This document shows, piece by piece, positions 22,311 to 33,392 of a stretch of 64,000 nt of DNA. Each line of letters begins with the position of its first letter. The stretch's first letter is position 1. The notes below the pieces were generated by a model that worked only from the letters and a program-made list of their open reading frames with translations, searched no databases and was not told the origin of the DNA. The DNA is from Myotis daubentonii (taxonomy: Eukaryota > Chordata > Mammalia > Chiroptera > Vespertilionidae): assembly GCF_963259705.1 (NCBI RefSeq), contig NC_081846.1:61991722-62055721 (forward strand). Direction: 5' to 3'. Position numbers and translations under genes: made by a program.

Positions 22311-24144
22311 TACTTCACTATTAATAAATCACCCACAACTCAGAACTGATGGAGCCACTTCAGCTTGTGTTGAAGGGACTGCCAGGAACAGATGAAGTAG
22401 CTAAACTCTCCACGTCCTGGCATAGTCACATTTAAGGCAGTAATAACCTGAACTCTGAGGAGCTGAGAATCAGGCAAATAATTAGATAACTGATTTGCTA
22501 CTCTCCAAGCCTCAAGCTGCCTGAAACTCCACCATCAACCCTATGGAGCCACTTCTGGACTGAGAGAAGAGTACAGCTGTTGGAACTCTTCCATCAGCAG
22601 CAGCCTTCCCTGCCTGGCACACTGGAGATACAAACACTAATAATTCATTCACACCCGGAAGGAGCAGGGAAGACCGAGTTGGCAGTGAATACGCCTGCAG
22701 GTCTGAGGAAGGAAGGACGGCTCAGCCCTTCCTCTCAGCGCTAACTTCACTGCCACCGGGGCCAGTCTCCCTTCGCCTGCGCTGTCATTCACAACCTGTG
22801 CGACTATAGAATTTCTCACCCCTTGGCCTTCCCTCGCTTGAGTGATTACCTTTCCTTTATAGTAATTATCCTTATTATATTTGTTCACTGTCATAAAATC
22901 ATTTTTCCTCAAAATAATAGGTTTAGCTAATAGTCATTAAAAATGAAGTCTCGAGCAAGGAGATTATAAGTGTCAGCACATTTTATTCTTTTGGACCACG
23001 GTCATGTAAGCAGTAGGCTTCCTCTTCCATTGCTATCTATTCTTAGTGCTCAAATATAGGATGGAAAAGGAGGGGAGGATTCTTGCCGTCATTTCATTAC
23101 TGTTTTAGTTAGGGGCTTAGGTCAACACACAATGAGTGCTGCAGAAACCCTCTAAGAACCGCAGGCATCTTAGGCAACGTGGAAAGCCCCTTAAGAAAAC
23201 CCCTCTGCTCCCCTGACATTGTACCCCGCAATAGCGACCCCAGGGAGCTCTGGTCAGAGGAATTACAGCACTCCCAGAAAGTTTCAGGGCGGCCTGACGT
23301 AAGGGATGCGAGCACTCTGAAACTCATGGCACAAAATGAAAAAAGCTGGTAATATGTAATCGGCAGAGCCTACCCTCTACCTTTAGGGAGTGACTCTTCT
23401 ACGTTTTAAAACAACTAGCCTATTCCTAGTCCTAGATGAAAGTGCCCCTCAAATCACTACCACTGCCAATGGACTACTACAGAACATCTAAAAGAATGAG
23501 ACAGAGACATATATACTGTCAAATGTATCAACATGAGGAAGAGAGAGAGTGTGTGTGTGTTCATATATTTGTTTGTTTTTAAATAACAACATAAAAGGAA
23601 ACTGGAAGGACATTTCAAAGTCTTTAAGGTGTGCAATTATGAGGGTAGAAAGAAAAGGGGGAATTCTACTTTTTACTTTATATCCTTCTGAAGTGTGTGA
23701 ATTTTGTTATGAGTTAATGATAAAATAAAAAGAATTGCTAAACACTGAAATAATTTTTTATCAGCCCAAAGTAGTCTCTTTATAAACAATTCACCCTCTT
23801 GCATGAATATGCATCAATGTACATGAATGGAAAAGCTGACTAAATTAGAGGGCCTGCCTTATTCAAGCATCATAAACTGCTCGGTGAGATAAATAGAAAA
23901 ACAGATCATCTGAATTTGGATGCCCCCCTGACCAGACCAGATCGCCCAGAAAACCTAATACAAAAAGTCTAAAAGTAAAAGAGAGAATCAAAATCATGCA
24001 AGAATAAAATAAGTCATTTTCTAACTTTCCTTTGATCTTAAACAGGAAGGCAACAAGTCACAAAACAGAAATCCATGCATCTCATATTTAGGGAGGAAAT
24101 CTCTTCTTTCATTACTTCTTGATAAAAGCATCATTGTTTCTTAC
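22311..24144. other. Unassigned sequence upstream of the exon-2 donor
   Basis: Only a short GA/GT run at about 23538-23562 stands out. No repeat I can name. Confidence 0.5.
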
Positions 24145-24228
24145 CTGGTCACAAATCAGTTCCCACTTTTTCTCATTGTCATACTGCCGCAGTAACCTGG
24201 CTTTGTCAGGAGGTAGGTTCATAGCATT
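24145..24228 (-). CDS. FMNL2: FMNL2 coding exon (probably exon 2): start of the GTPase-binding region
   Basis: This is an internal coding exon of the diaphanous-related formin FMNL2, which nucleates and elongates actin filaments at lamellipodia and filopodia under Cdc42 control. On the minus strand a pyrimidine-rich tract ending TTTTTCCAG precedes the exon, and GACCAG|GTAAGA follows it. The 84 bp read as 28 codons in phase 0 with no stop. The peptide starts [13 protein letters not shown] and ends KKWELICDQ, which matches my recollection of the formin-like family just after the N-myristoylated leader. FMNL1 and FMNL3 begin this stretch NSMNLPP, so NAMNLPP favours FMNL2. In the protein this is roughly residues 40-67, at the start of the GBD/FH3 region. 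It is followed 21.6 kb downstream (lower coordinates) by an exon whose peptide continues it directly. It looks intact. The exon number is inferred from the known protein order. Confidence 0.96.
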
Positions 24229-24709
24229 CTGGAAAAAGACCAAAAAAAAGGAAAGAGATATGTCACATTCCACAACAGACCATGCATGGGTAACTTATAG
24301 GCAGATCAAGGAACACTACTGTGATTCTTTTATGATTTCTTTTCTAGCATCTCATCAAACTGAAACACCTGAAGAAGTCATTTAAACATCAAATCAGTTC
24401 AATGGAAGGTGGAGACCCTGAAGTCCTATGCTTGGACATCAAGGTAGTCTGCACTGAAGCAAAGGAAATGCATTATTTCTCATTTACTCAACAGAAAGCG
24501 CTCCCATTCTTCTCAACAGAAGGTCACGAATTGTTGAGAAGATATTGCCCCAATTTATTTTTAAAGCACTGCAGCCCCCAGACACAGAACAGAAAACACC
24601 AAAAGAAAATGCAATGACCAGAACCACTGACAGATACCATCAACTTTTACTCCCTTTGACAACACCTATGAATAAAAGAACAGCTTGGTTTTTTAATTAA
24701 TTAATTAAT
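24229..24709. other. Acceptor-side intron of the 24145-24228 exon
   Basis: Contains the splice acceptor polypyrimidine tract at 24229-24262 (minus strand). A candidate branch-point A lies in TGTGACAT about 40 bases upstream of the AG. Otherwise unassigned. Confidence 0.6.
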
Positions 24710-24845
24710 TTTTACATAAGAGAAAGTTTATTTAGAAAGTAGAAGAAATGGGCTCAGGAAACAGTTTACAGAGGCCAAAGAGGAGTCCTTGGAGCTTAGA
24801 AGAAAGAAAGGTCAAGGTAAGATGCCTGGGGGGGGGGGGTGGAGG
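24710..24845 (-). repeat. Unnamed LTR-like repeat, copy A
   Basis: The reverse complement reads CTCCAAGGACTCCTCTTTGG, CCTCTGTAAACTGTTTCCTG, CATTTCTTCTACTTTCTAAA and TAAACTTTCTCT. The same wording occurs at 48598-48760 and 54655-54818. The AATAAA followed by a short tail suggests the 3' part of an LTR or a retroposon. It adjoins a 12-base G run at 24828-24839. Confidence 0.7.
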
Positions 24846-25386
24846 GGGTAAGGGTAGGGAAGAAGCACCCAGATTTTTTTATGTTGTTGATTTTGTCATC
24901 TCTCTGAGATTAGATGCTAACATTATGCTGGACATATGTTAACATTAGCAACCACAATTCTCAGTTTAGCTATATTAGCTTATGAAGTCAAACTTGCCAT
25001 GAGAAATTGGTCATGAGCTAAATGTCTAGACATCAACACTCATATAGCCTCCCCTGTGTCAATACAGCGCACCTTCTGTAGTGCTAGTACATTCACCTGT
25101 TATTAGCCTAATGTTCCAAATAACCAATCCCACACATTCTCAAGATACTTGGCTTGGGTTTGAGGTGAGATCTTCAGCTACAGAACATGGCACAGTGAGA
25201 GTCCCAGAAGGAATTCACATCTGTTCCCTGGGCCTCCCGAAAGTCCCCACACTCTACACAACTGAGCCAAGTAGTCAATGAATGCCTCACAGCTATTAAT
25301 TGTCACGTCTACCCCCTTGCGTCAACACCCTACTTATCCCATAATAAACAACATAGCTCCTGGCCTGTGTCAATATTTGAGCAAAT
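24846..25386. other. Unassigned intronic sequence
   Basis: Nothing recognised. Confidence 0.5.
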
Positions 25387-25400
25387 AGGTCTTGAACCTT

Positions 25401-25595
25401 TTTTTACAAGATCTTTTTTTAAATTTTTACTTATTGACTTGAGAAAGAGAGAGGAGAAGGAAACACCGATTTGTTTTTCCACTTATTTATGCATTCAACT
25501 GGTTGACTCCCCTATGTGTCCTGACCGAGGATTGAACCAGCAATCTTGGTGTTCAGGATGACACTCTAACCAAAATGAGCTACCCGGCCAGGGCT
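25401..25595 (-). repeat. Older Ves-type SINE
   Basis: Reverse-oriented SINE: TTATTGACTTGAGAAAGAGAGAG, CACTTATTTATGCATTCAAC, CCTGACCGAGGATTGAACC, GAGCTACCCGGCCAGGGC. Imperfect duplications AGGTCTTGAACCTT (25387-25400) and AGGCCTTAACCTTG (from 25596). The different middle segment marks an older subfamily than the other Ves copies. Confidence 0.85.
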
Positions 25596-25609
25596 AGGCC
25601 TTAACCTTG

Positions 25610-26419
25610 TAATGCTTCAGCCCCTGGCTCTCTGGAGGACTTGGCTTATAGAGAAACAATTCCCCTGCCACAGTGCTGTCTCATGTCATTAGTGAAACAC
25701 ATTTCATAGCGGCAAAGGTCAGTGAGTTATTCTCACTTCATAGAGACAAAGAATTAACCTTGGATAATTTGGTAGATATGACACAATAATTTTCCCTTAA
25801 ACTCAATCAAGCATCCAGATTGGAATGCCTAAGTAGGTGGTAAACATACACCACTTACTAATTCGAATCCAGTCCATTTAAATTTAATAAACTGTCTTAA
25901 GAATATTAAATTTTTAAATTACCCCCCAATTATGACAACATAATTAGAAGAGCTTTGGACTCCAGAGTTTTTGATGGGCCTGCCAAGGCTTCTCCATAGA
26001 AATACTAAAATGGGAAAAATATTTTCACATGGCCCAGCTCCACAGAACATCTACTTGAACTGGAATAAAAAATACCTATTTGTATGTATTTGTTATTTTA
26101 ATATTATAATGTTGAAAAAGAAAAAACTCCTGGAATAAGGCAAAGGTGAATTCCACAAAAATCCTTCTGAGGGAGCCTGATATTACTGGCCATTATATAA
26201 CCAGTCCATCACTGTTTATTTGCACCCTAGAGATGGATTACTTCCTCTTAAACTGATTTTGACCTCATGTGAGTGCCCCTGGGTATGATTTAGCATTAAA
26301 TAAGTACAGTAAGTTTACGAGGTAAATTAAATGAGTTTTCTCAGAGTCCTTATTAACCTCTTGCGATATAAAGGGAATAAGAAAAAGAAGGGCTGAGCTA
26401 CAAGGTGCCCACCATGGTA
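25610..26419. other. Unassigned intronic sequence
   Basis: A+T-rich in part; nothing recognised. Confidence 0.5.
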
Positions 26420-26600
26420 TGAGGTACCTTGCACACAATCTCATGTAATCTTCATAACAAGCCCATGGGATAGATGTAATTTCCCGCATTTTATACACGA
26501 GGAAACAGACCTGGGAGAACTGGGTTAACTTGCTCGAGATTAGACAGCTTTACGGGAGCTAAACCAGGACCTAAACTTAGTCTGTGAGACTCCCAAAGAC
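26420..26600 (-). repeat. MIR SINE
   Basis: ATCTCATGTAATCTTCATAAC, CATGGGATAGATGTAATTTC, ACGAGGAAACAGACCTGGGA and AGCTAAACCAGGACC give a long reverse MIR match. Confidence 0.85.
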
Positions 26601-26814
26601 AAACACTGAAAATGCCACCAAGCTTTTTTTTCCTTTTCTTTTCTTTTGCAAGGCAAAAGAGCAAATAACTGACTTCCTGTTAGTTACTCTACTCGACACT
26701 CGACACTCGTATGGAAGCCATGTGCAAACCCTGCTACAGGAATCAGATGCAGGCCCCGTCATTATTGCAAAGAGAAGGCCAGGACTCTCCTTTCTAGGTC
26801 TACTTTTATCTTAA

Positions 26815-27760
26815 TGAAACAGTCTTTAATTCAAGAAATGTTATGAAGCACCACCCTGTACAGCACTGTGCTACATGGCACAGTGGGAGACTACACAGAT
26901 GTGGTCCCCCTGGAGCATCATGTTACGGTGAGGAGATACAGGTAAAGCAAATGAATCTTCTTAAACTCGGATGGGTCTTGATCAAGATTATGGAAGGGCA
27001 ACTTTGGATTGGGCGATGTGGAAGACCTCTCAAGAAAAAGTAACAATTAAGAGGAGTCCTAAAAATGAGGAGAGAGCCAGGTGACAGCATTCAGGGCAAA
27101 GGAAACAGGGAAAAGACGCGAAGGCAGGAAACAGCTTGGCGCATCACAGAGCTGAAAGAGAGTCACCATAGCTGGAAAAAGGGAAAGAGGAGGAATGGGG
27201 AAAAGATAAAGTTGGAATGGTAAGTCAGGGCTATGTCATGCCCAGCCACGCAGGCCAGGGTAAATTCTTTTTATTTAGCTGCAGCGCAAAGGGAAGCCAG
27301 TGAAGGCTTGTGAGCATGAGATGACATAATCAAGTTACATTTTACAAAGATGACTGTAGACGCCATGTGGAGAACTGATCAGAAACAGTGGAAGTGGAAG
27401 CAGGGGGGCCAGTTAGGAGGCCAGGGCAGTAGTTCAAGTGGATGATGATGGCTGATGGCACACCCAATGAAGAAAGGTAGATGGATGTCAGACAATTACA
27501 TGAAACTGACTGGCTAAATTTGCGGGCTGAGGAAGGATGTCAAGAATTAACACCTTGCTCCTCCCTTCCTTGAGTTACTGGGTAAACGGTGGTCCATTTA
27601 GTGAGAGCGGCACACAGCAAAAGAAGGTACAGATCTGGAGCAGGTGGTGAAGAGTAAGATGTATAAATGGTCCTGTTTAGGTCTGAGAGAGCGGAGACAT
27701 CCAAGAGAACAGTCAAGCAGGTGGACACATAATTCCGGAGACTGAAAGAAAAGGGTGTGT
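26815..27760 (-). repeat. Long antisense L2-type relic
   Basis: About 0.9 kb carries wording that recurs widely in mammals: GGGCAAAGGAAACAGGGAAA, GAAAGAGAGTCACCATAGCTGG, AAAGGGAAGCCAGTGAAGGC, GAAGCAGGGGGGCCAGTTAG, CAGTAGTTCAAGTGGATGATG. I assign it to antisense L2 from its order, but the family name is uncertain. Confidence 0.5.
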
Positions 27761-28539
27761 GTATTCTTCTAAATGAGGAGTCTTAAGAATCTGTGGGCCT
27801 GATGACTAGGTATTGTTGGGAGAAGTTGCTCAACATCAGGACACCAAAACTTATACTGCACTTGGTAATCATTTACCTAGAATAACCCCTGCCACGAGTC
27901 AAGCCTCTGAACTGTTCAGGCATACATTGCACAGCTTAATAATTCCACAGGGACGGCGAGGAGGCGGCTCTATTTAAAATCAGAGACTCCGCAGAGGCCT
28001 GGCGAAAGTTCAGGGATGTTGTGATTAGCTGTAATACCTGCCCTCACCCTTTGTTAGAGGGAATTCATTCCTTTCATGCTGCATAGGGCAGGACCCTGGA
28101 GACCAAGCTAAATGTTTGTGCAGGTAATTCGTAAGAGCCCACGCTATTTGCTGAGGAAAATACGGGCTCTATCGCTAGGTCCCTTTGCTGTACAAAATTA
28201 AATTGCTCTCCTATTTGGCTGAAAATATAAATTTGCTTCCAAGTTTTCTAACAGTGACATCCACATGTTGTGACATCTATGACGTAGGACTCACCGTGTC
28301 CTTTCATCCATCAATCCATCCACTATGTACTGGGCTTTGACCATGTGCCAAAATTTCTGAAGGCCCGGAAGAGAATTTCATCGTGAAGTTGTTGCACTCA
28401 AGTACAAGCTAAAGGTCCACTGAAGACCTGCTATTTGAGTTAAGAAGTTTAATGGTTGTTAATTATCTATGCCTAGATTGTACAAGTTCCTAGCTAAAAG
28501 AAATTAGACCACCTAAGAACATTCATTCTATAAGGAATA
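27761..28539. other. Unassigned intronic sequence
   Basis: Nothing recognised; short (CCAT)n-like wording at about 28305-28325. Confidence 0.5.
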
Positions 28540-29035
28540 TCCCTTTACTTCCTTTCAACCTGGCAGACTTTTAAGAATCAACTCAAGCCTTAACCAGTTT
28601 GGCTCAGTGGATAGAGCGTCAGCCTATGGACTCAAGGGTCCCAGGTTTGATTCTGGTCAAGGGCATGTACCTTGGTTGCGGGCACATCCCCAGTAGGGGG
28701 TGTGCAGGAGGCAGCTGATCGATGTTTCTCTCTCATCAGTGTTTCTAACTCTTCCTCTCCTTTCCTCTCTGTAAAAAATCAATAAAATATATATTTTTTA
28801 AAATCAACTCAAATGTCATTAGCAGTAGAGCCTTCCTCCAACTGCTCCAATGGAACTGTGCACGCCTCCATTACAGCACCTAGGACACTGTTCCCCAATA
28901 ATCCGTTTACCCATCCAAATTCCCTACTCAGCTCAGTAAACACCGTAGTACTTCCAGGACTTCTCTGTTCATCCCCAATGTATGGCAGAGTATTTGGCAA
29001 AAAGTAGGCACTGTGTAGGTTGCTGAATAAATGAA
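28540..29035 (+). repeat. L2 LINE 3' end, interrupted by a Ves SINE
   Basis: TCAACTCAAATGTCATTAGC, AGAGCCTTCCTCCAACTGC, TCTGTTCATCCCCAATGTAT and GTAGGCACTGTGTAGGTTGC followed by GAATAAATGAA match the L2 3' UTR. The SINE at 28587-28801 splits it. Confidence 0.8.
28587..28801 (+). repeat. Ves SINE with target duplications, inserted in L2
   Basis: Head GCCTTAACCAGTTTGGCTCAG; TGGATAGAGCGTCAGCC; AGTAGGGGGTGTGCAGGAGG; tail with AATAAAATATATATTTTTTA. Exact duplications AATCAACTCAA at 28576-28586 and 28802-28812. Confidence 0.95.
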
Positions 29036-30039
29036 AAGCAAACTAGGTGTCCTACTTTGCAGTCTAAAAACATCTCCATTGATTTAGCATTTATGTTTCA
29101 GCTATTAACAAAGTCTATACACTGAAGAGTGTTTGTTTCTTAGAAAACCTCAGTCAGTGATATTATTACTCACTAGTAATTATCTCCCAAACATGAATTC
29201 ATGGGGGGAAATCTTCAAGTTCAATTCTAGCAACATTTCCCTCAAGAAAAATGATGTTTTGGGCATTCTTCTGTCACTATAATAAACCATGGAACTTGAA
29301 CTTTGTTTTGTTTTTGTTGCCAGTAAATTCAAATTGGTATCAATTATAACAATGGATGTACTCAAAGTGGTAGCTACATTTATGGTCTATATTCTGGTTT
29401 TATTCTTAACTATACTATTTTACATTGTTTTGAGATGTAATTTCCATCTCAGGACTTTTTGGAAATAGAAGGTAAATAACAATGAAGTTTCTGGGTCCTT
29501 GAGGGAGAAATTAATTGTGGTAAAAGAGAGTCTATGATAGTCTATACATCTGAAGTTATACTTACAGATTAATTATCATATTCAACATAGAGCAAATTGA
29601 AAGTACTCAAATCACTGAGAACCAAATAAACCCATCTCCTAGGAATAGTTTTCTGACATTAGCCCTGGTCCTGGGTACACGGGAGGAATGGAAGCTTGTA
29701 AAACTTCCTTCTTTTCCCCTGATATCCCCAAGGCTCAGGCTGAGAAACCCACAGTGAGATGCAGACACAGAGCAGTGAAAGGGAATCGTACCCAAACACA
29801 CCTTATGTAATATAGCACCTTTGTTCTCCTAATCTCTACATTAAAACTTCCAAGTATTAAGTCACCAGATTCAACAACAGAAACTCTTCTATTACGTGAT
29901 ATCACATGATCACCTGCATAGAAAGAAGAAAGGACACAGACTTTACAAGCAGTGCTGCTTGTGGAAGCAGGGAAAAAGTTTGTCATGAGAGAAATAGCTT
30001 AGACAATCTTTTAGTCCTTAAATGATAAAAGAGCCAGTA
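29036..30039. other. Unassigned intronic sequence
   Basis: Nothing recognised. A+T-rich in 29040-29600. Confidence 0.5.
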
Positions 30040-30230
30040 CTTTTTTAAAATTTGTGGTAGCAAAAAACACACATATAAAATTTGCCCCCTTAACCATGTT
30101 TAAGTGTACAGTCTGTACTGTTAACCATATTCACAGTGTTGTATAACGTATCTCTAGAATTCTTTCATCTTGCCACACTGAAACTCTACCCAAACAATAA
30201 TTCACTTCTCCCTCCCCGGACCATGACTTT
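30040..30230 (-). repeat. L1M fragment (antisense)
   Basis: ACATATAAAATTTGCCCCC, TTAACCATGTTTAAGTGTAC, ATTCTTTCATCTTGCCACAC and ACTCTACCCAAACAATAATTC are typical antisense L1M wording. Confidence 0.8.
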
Positions 30231-30324
30231 TGCTACAAAAAAAACCCCAAAACAAAACAAGGAAATGTGATGGTTGCAACTGGATGCTTGGGCAGCACAG
30301 CAAGGAACGGGATCTAATGAGGCC

Positions 30325-30440
30325 GCATGGGGCAGGGACTCACAAGTTGGGCTCTGGAATCGGACTGGCTGGATTCCAACCCCGATCTACCAGTTATTGT
30401 TGGTGCTCTTGGGCCACACAACTTGAATCAAAGAGCAAAC
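30325..30440 (+). repeat. MIR SINE
   Basis: TTGGGCTCTGGAATCGGAC, GGATTCCAACCCCGATCTAC, TGCTCTTGGGCCACACAAC match the 5' half of sense MIR. Confidence 0.75.
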
Positions 30441-30534
30441 TAAAATGAACTTATAGCCCAGAGTTGAAAAGGCCCCTACATATATGTCAAAACTGAAGGT
30501 CAGCATCAAAGTTAAGGGTCAAAAACAACAAGAT

Positions 30535-30765
30535 GTAGCTTTATTGATGCTCTGATATGTCTCGGGCACTTAGGCTCTCTGCACATATTATCCCATTTAT
30601 TCTGCTTTATGATCCCGACAAGTAGGCATTATCTTCTCCATTTAACAGAGAAGAAAACTGAATGACAAGGAGGCTACACAACTTCTAAGCATGAGACAGA
30701 TGGCAAAGCGGGACTTGAGGGAGACCTGGAGGATCATGCTCCTTCCATGACACTTAAGCTATAGT
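30535..30765 (-). repeat. MIR SINE
   Basis: TCTGATATGTCTCGGGCAC, GTAGGCATTATCTTCTCC and AGAGAAGAAAACTGAATGAC give reverse MIR at near full length. Confidence 0.8.
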
Positions 30766-31103
30766 GTTTCTAAACTATGGCCCATCCATGAGCGAAGCAA
30801 TCCAACAGTTCTACCTGAATAACCAGAGACATGATGACTGGCATGCAAGATTAAAGTGAAAACGCAAAGGACTATTTAAGCTATTGATATTTTCAGGCAA
30901 AATAATGGTGTTTTAACAATAGTCTTCGACATCTTCAAAAATATGAACTAGAACCCAAAAATAAGTTTTCTGTTCAAATCTAAAGATAGCCAGAAGCTCA
31001 ATTCAGCAAACAGATACAAACAGGAGATAACTTCCGTGAAGCAAAGTAGATAAATACACCAATGCCAAAGGGGACCTATTACATAACATAACCAATGCAG
31101 CCA
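30766..31103. other. Unassigned intronic sequence
   Basis: Nothing recognised. Confidence 0.5.
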
Positions 31104-31210
31104 CTTTTTAAAAATTTTATTTTATTGTTTAAAGTATTACAAATAGTAGTACATATGTCTCCTTTTTTTCCCATTGACCTTCTCCTGGCCCCTCTACCCT
31201 TTTCCTTATG
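31104..31210 (-). repeat. Bat L1 3' end, 5'-truncated
   Basis: Reverse complement GGTCAATGGGAAAAAAAGG, GACATATGTACTAC, AATACTTTAAACAATAAAA and poly-A. It is the same 3' end as the copy at 37973-38188. Confidence 0.75.
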
Positions 31211-31284
31211 AAAATCAGGACTTGCTATGGACTGGGCTTGGACGTGTGGGGAAGGCAGTAAAGAATAGCATTTAATGGCACAGT

Positions 31285-31540
31285 ATGATTTTTAATAGTT
31301 GGGCTCTGGAGCTGGGCCACATGGGTGCAATCCTACCTCTACCCACTCATTAATAGTGGAATCTTGGGTAAATTATTTCAACTAAATCTCAGCTTCCTCA
31401 CCTGTAAAATAGAGATGACAGTGGTGATAATGATGAGAAAGATGCTAATGGTAATGATTCTACTTGCCTCACAGAGTCTGAGAAAAATAAACTTGGATCA
31501 TGCATGTAGTTGGCACAAAATAAATACATGGAACATACTC
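31285..31540 (+). repeat. MIR SINE, near full length
   Basis: GGGCTCTGGAGCTGGGCCAC, TCAGCTTCCTCACCTGTAAA, ATGATTCTACTTGCCTCAC and TAGTTGGCACAAAATAAATAC follow sense MIR end to end. Confidence 0.85.
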
Positions 31541-32735
31541 TACATATTAGATCTTATTATTCTCATTATATTAGATGAAGGAAAAGTGTGAGCAGAGGCA
31601 TGAATACTGTAGAAAGCAGAGGACTGTGAGCTACACACAATAAACCAGAGGGCAAGAAGTGGGTAGTAGGACATCAAGTCAGAAAGGCAGGACCTTGCAC
31701 ACCAGACCACAGAATTTTAAAATCACTTGACACGCAGTGGGAAGTCATCAGCCAAGGAAATGTCTAAAAAGAGCAAGCCTTTGGGGTCCTCAAATCACAA
31801 TAGGAAAAGGTTTTCTCCTCTGTTAATTCTTCCCACGTTGTCATTTTTTCCTTATATCATTACTGGGACATCAGGTTGATACTGAATAATGTACCAATTC
31901 CCCTATGTATTCACTTTAAAATTGCAACATCTGAGGGCAGCAAGGAGGGTGGTTGCAAATTCAACACGTGACCCACCCCTCTGTTCAACTCACCTCAAAG
32001 CCATTTTCTTCCATGATCTGTATTCTTGTTCCAAGCAACTACCTGACATCCTAAATTTTAATATCCTCCTAGCCAAGAGGATGCTGCTAAAATATATTCA
32101 TCTTCTTTCCTGGCACAGGACTCAGGCAGCCAGCCAAAGAGTTCCCCAAATCGCATCATCAGACAGTCACCTTTCATTGTCACTGTTAGTTTTGTTTAAT
32201 CATTGAGGGCGTTAACATCATTCCTGTAGCCAGCGAAGCCCACAACAGGAGAAATCCGCCTGCTCCCTCACCGAGTTACATCTTTAAAATAAAAGCTGAC
32301 TGGAAAGCTATCCTTTCTGGGGACGCTGTGCGAATGAGACAGAGCTCTAATCTTCCATTCACAATTTTAGTTACAGCCTGTTTTCTGGGAAGGCTTTCTT
32401 TAAGGATTGAACTAAACACAAATGACTCTTCCATACCTTTTTAATAATCAAAAAGTACAGAGCTGGAAGAGAAGCTTATGACATTTTAGTCCTTTCTGCC
32501 TTTTATAGGTGACTAAACAGACTCAAAAAGCTGAAGGCAATGTCCATGTTCATATAACTGGTTTTTATCACAATAGGTAATAAAACAAAGAATCCAGACC
32601 AACGTGTCTCTTTTTCCACGATCATGAAAGAAGGCCCACTTACATGTGCCATGAGTATGTGCACATGCGTAACTGAACACACATACATGTATACTTGGGA
32701 AAATCAAATCACTTAACACATGTATAGTAGTCAAC
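31541..32735. other. Unassigned intronic sequence
   Basis: A weak MIR/L2-like tail may lie at 32740-32780 (CAGCAAGCACTCAGTACATG). Otherwise nothing recognised. Confidence 0.45.
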
Positions 32736-32789
32736 GCATAGTCCTGCACCCAGCAAGCACTCAGTACATGTTAGATATTATTACTCTTA

Positions 32790-32872
32790 CTAGTGTCCCA
32801 GTGCATGAATTTGTGCACATTGAAAGGAAATTAATTAGAAGAAATGTTTTAATATCGCTATTCACATCTTGC
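32790..32872 (-). mobile_element. Helitron 3'-end fragment
   Basis: CTAGTGTCCCAGTGCATGAA then TTTGTGCACATTG follows host A 32789. It is the reverse complement of a HeliBat-type 3' hairpin and CTAG terminus. The similarity fades after about 80 bases, so the element is truncated or belongs to another subfamily. Confidence 0.75.
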
Positions 32873-32899
32873 TAATGAAAAGAAAGTAGGATTCTACTG

Positions 32900-32992
32900 A
32901 GAGTCTCCTATCTACTTACCCCAGGACTTCTGTGAGGATCAAATGAGATGAGGCACAGGAAAACGCTCCACAGACATTTGGCTAAGCTGTAA
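32900..32992 (+). repeat. MIR SINE fragment
   Basis: TCTGTGAGGATCAAATGAGATG then GGCACAGGAAAACGC matches the later part of sense MIR. Confidence 0.55.
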
Positions 32993-33104
32993 AATGTTTA
33001 CACCTGGCTATAAAGCAAGTCGGGTTCCTGGGCTAAAGAAACTCCAAGGAGGCTAGTCTCTAGGGAGAGGAAGCCAGATGTTGCTACGTGACATCATTAT
33101 CTGG

Positions 33105-33391
33105 TGCCCATTATCGGGTTGGGCTGGGCTGTGGGCCGCATTTTGCGCCATGGGGTCTCGGCAGCATCAGCTGCGATTTGGTGGGGTGTCACTCCAGGGT
33201 GGTGGCGGGGCCTGTGTCTCACTTGGGGGAAGCCAAGTGTTCATTTGTCAGCGCCAGGTCCATGGTGCCGTTTATTTTTAAATGGGCAGTGCGCATCATG
33301 GCAGCTCCTGTGTTGAATGTCTGCCCCCTTGTGGTCAGTGTGTGTCATAGCTACCAGTCAAAGGGACAGACATTTAGCCTTTTATATATCT
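33105..33391 (-). mobile_element. Helitron 5' portion abutting the composite Helitron
   Basis: Its right end, reverse-complemented, reads TATATAAAAGGCTAAATGTC, then GACTGGTAGCTATGACACAC and TGACCACAAGGGGGCAGAC, which are the HeliBat-type 5' region. It directly touches the next element's CTAG at 33393. The left limit is uncertain. The interior (GTGTCACTCCAGGGTGGTGG…) has no recognised gene origin. Confidence 0.75.
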
Positions 33392-33392
33392 A

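Larger units (their letters stand above)
2551..24144 (-). other. FMNL2: FMNL2 intron between the two recognised exons (21,594 bp)
   Basis: This is a complete intron bounded on the minus strand by GTAAGA at 24144 and TGCAG at 2551. Its content is almost all interspersed repeats, itemised separately: Ves SINEs, a composite Helitron, a single Helitron, L1M and a 5'-inverted L1, L2 and MIR relics, and hAT and mariner MITEs. Both flanking exons are phase 0. Confidence 0.9.

Noticed and set aside
23926..23960. CCCCCCTGACCAGACCAGATCG as a SINE remnant
   Set aside because: Too short and without the remaining Ves boxes or tail.
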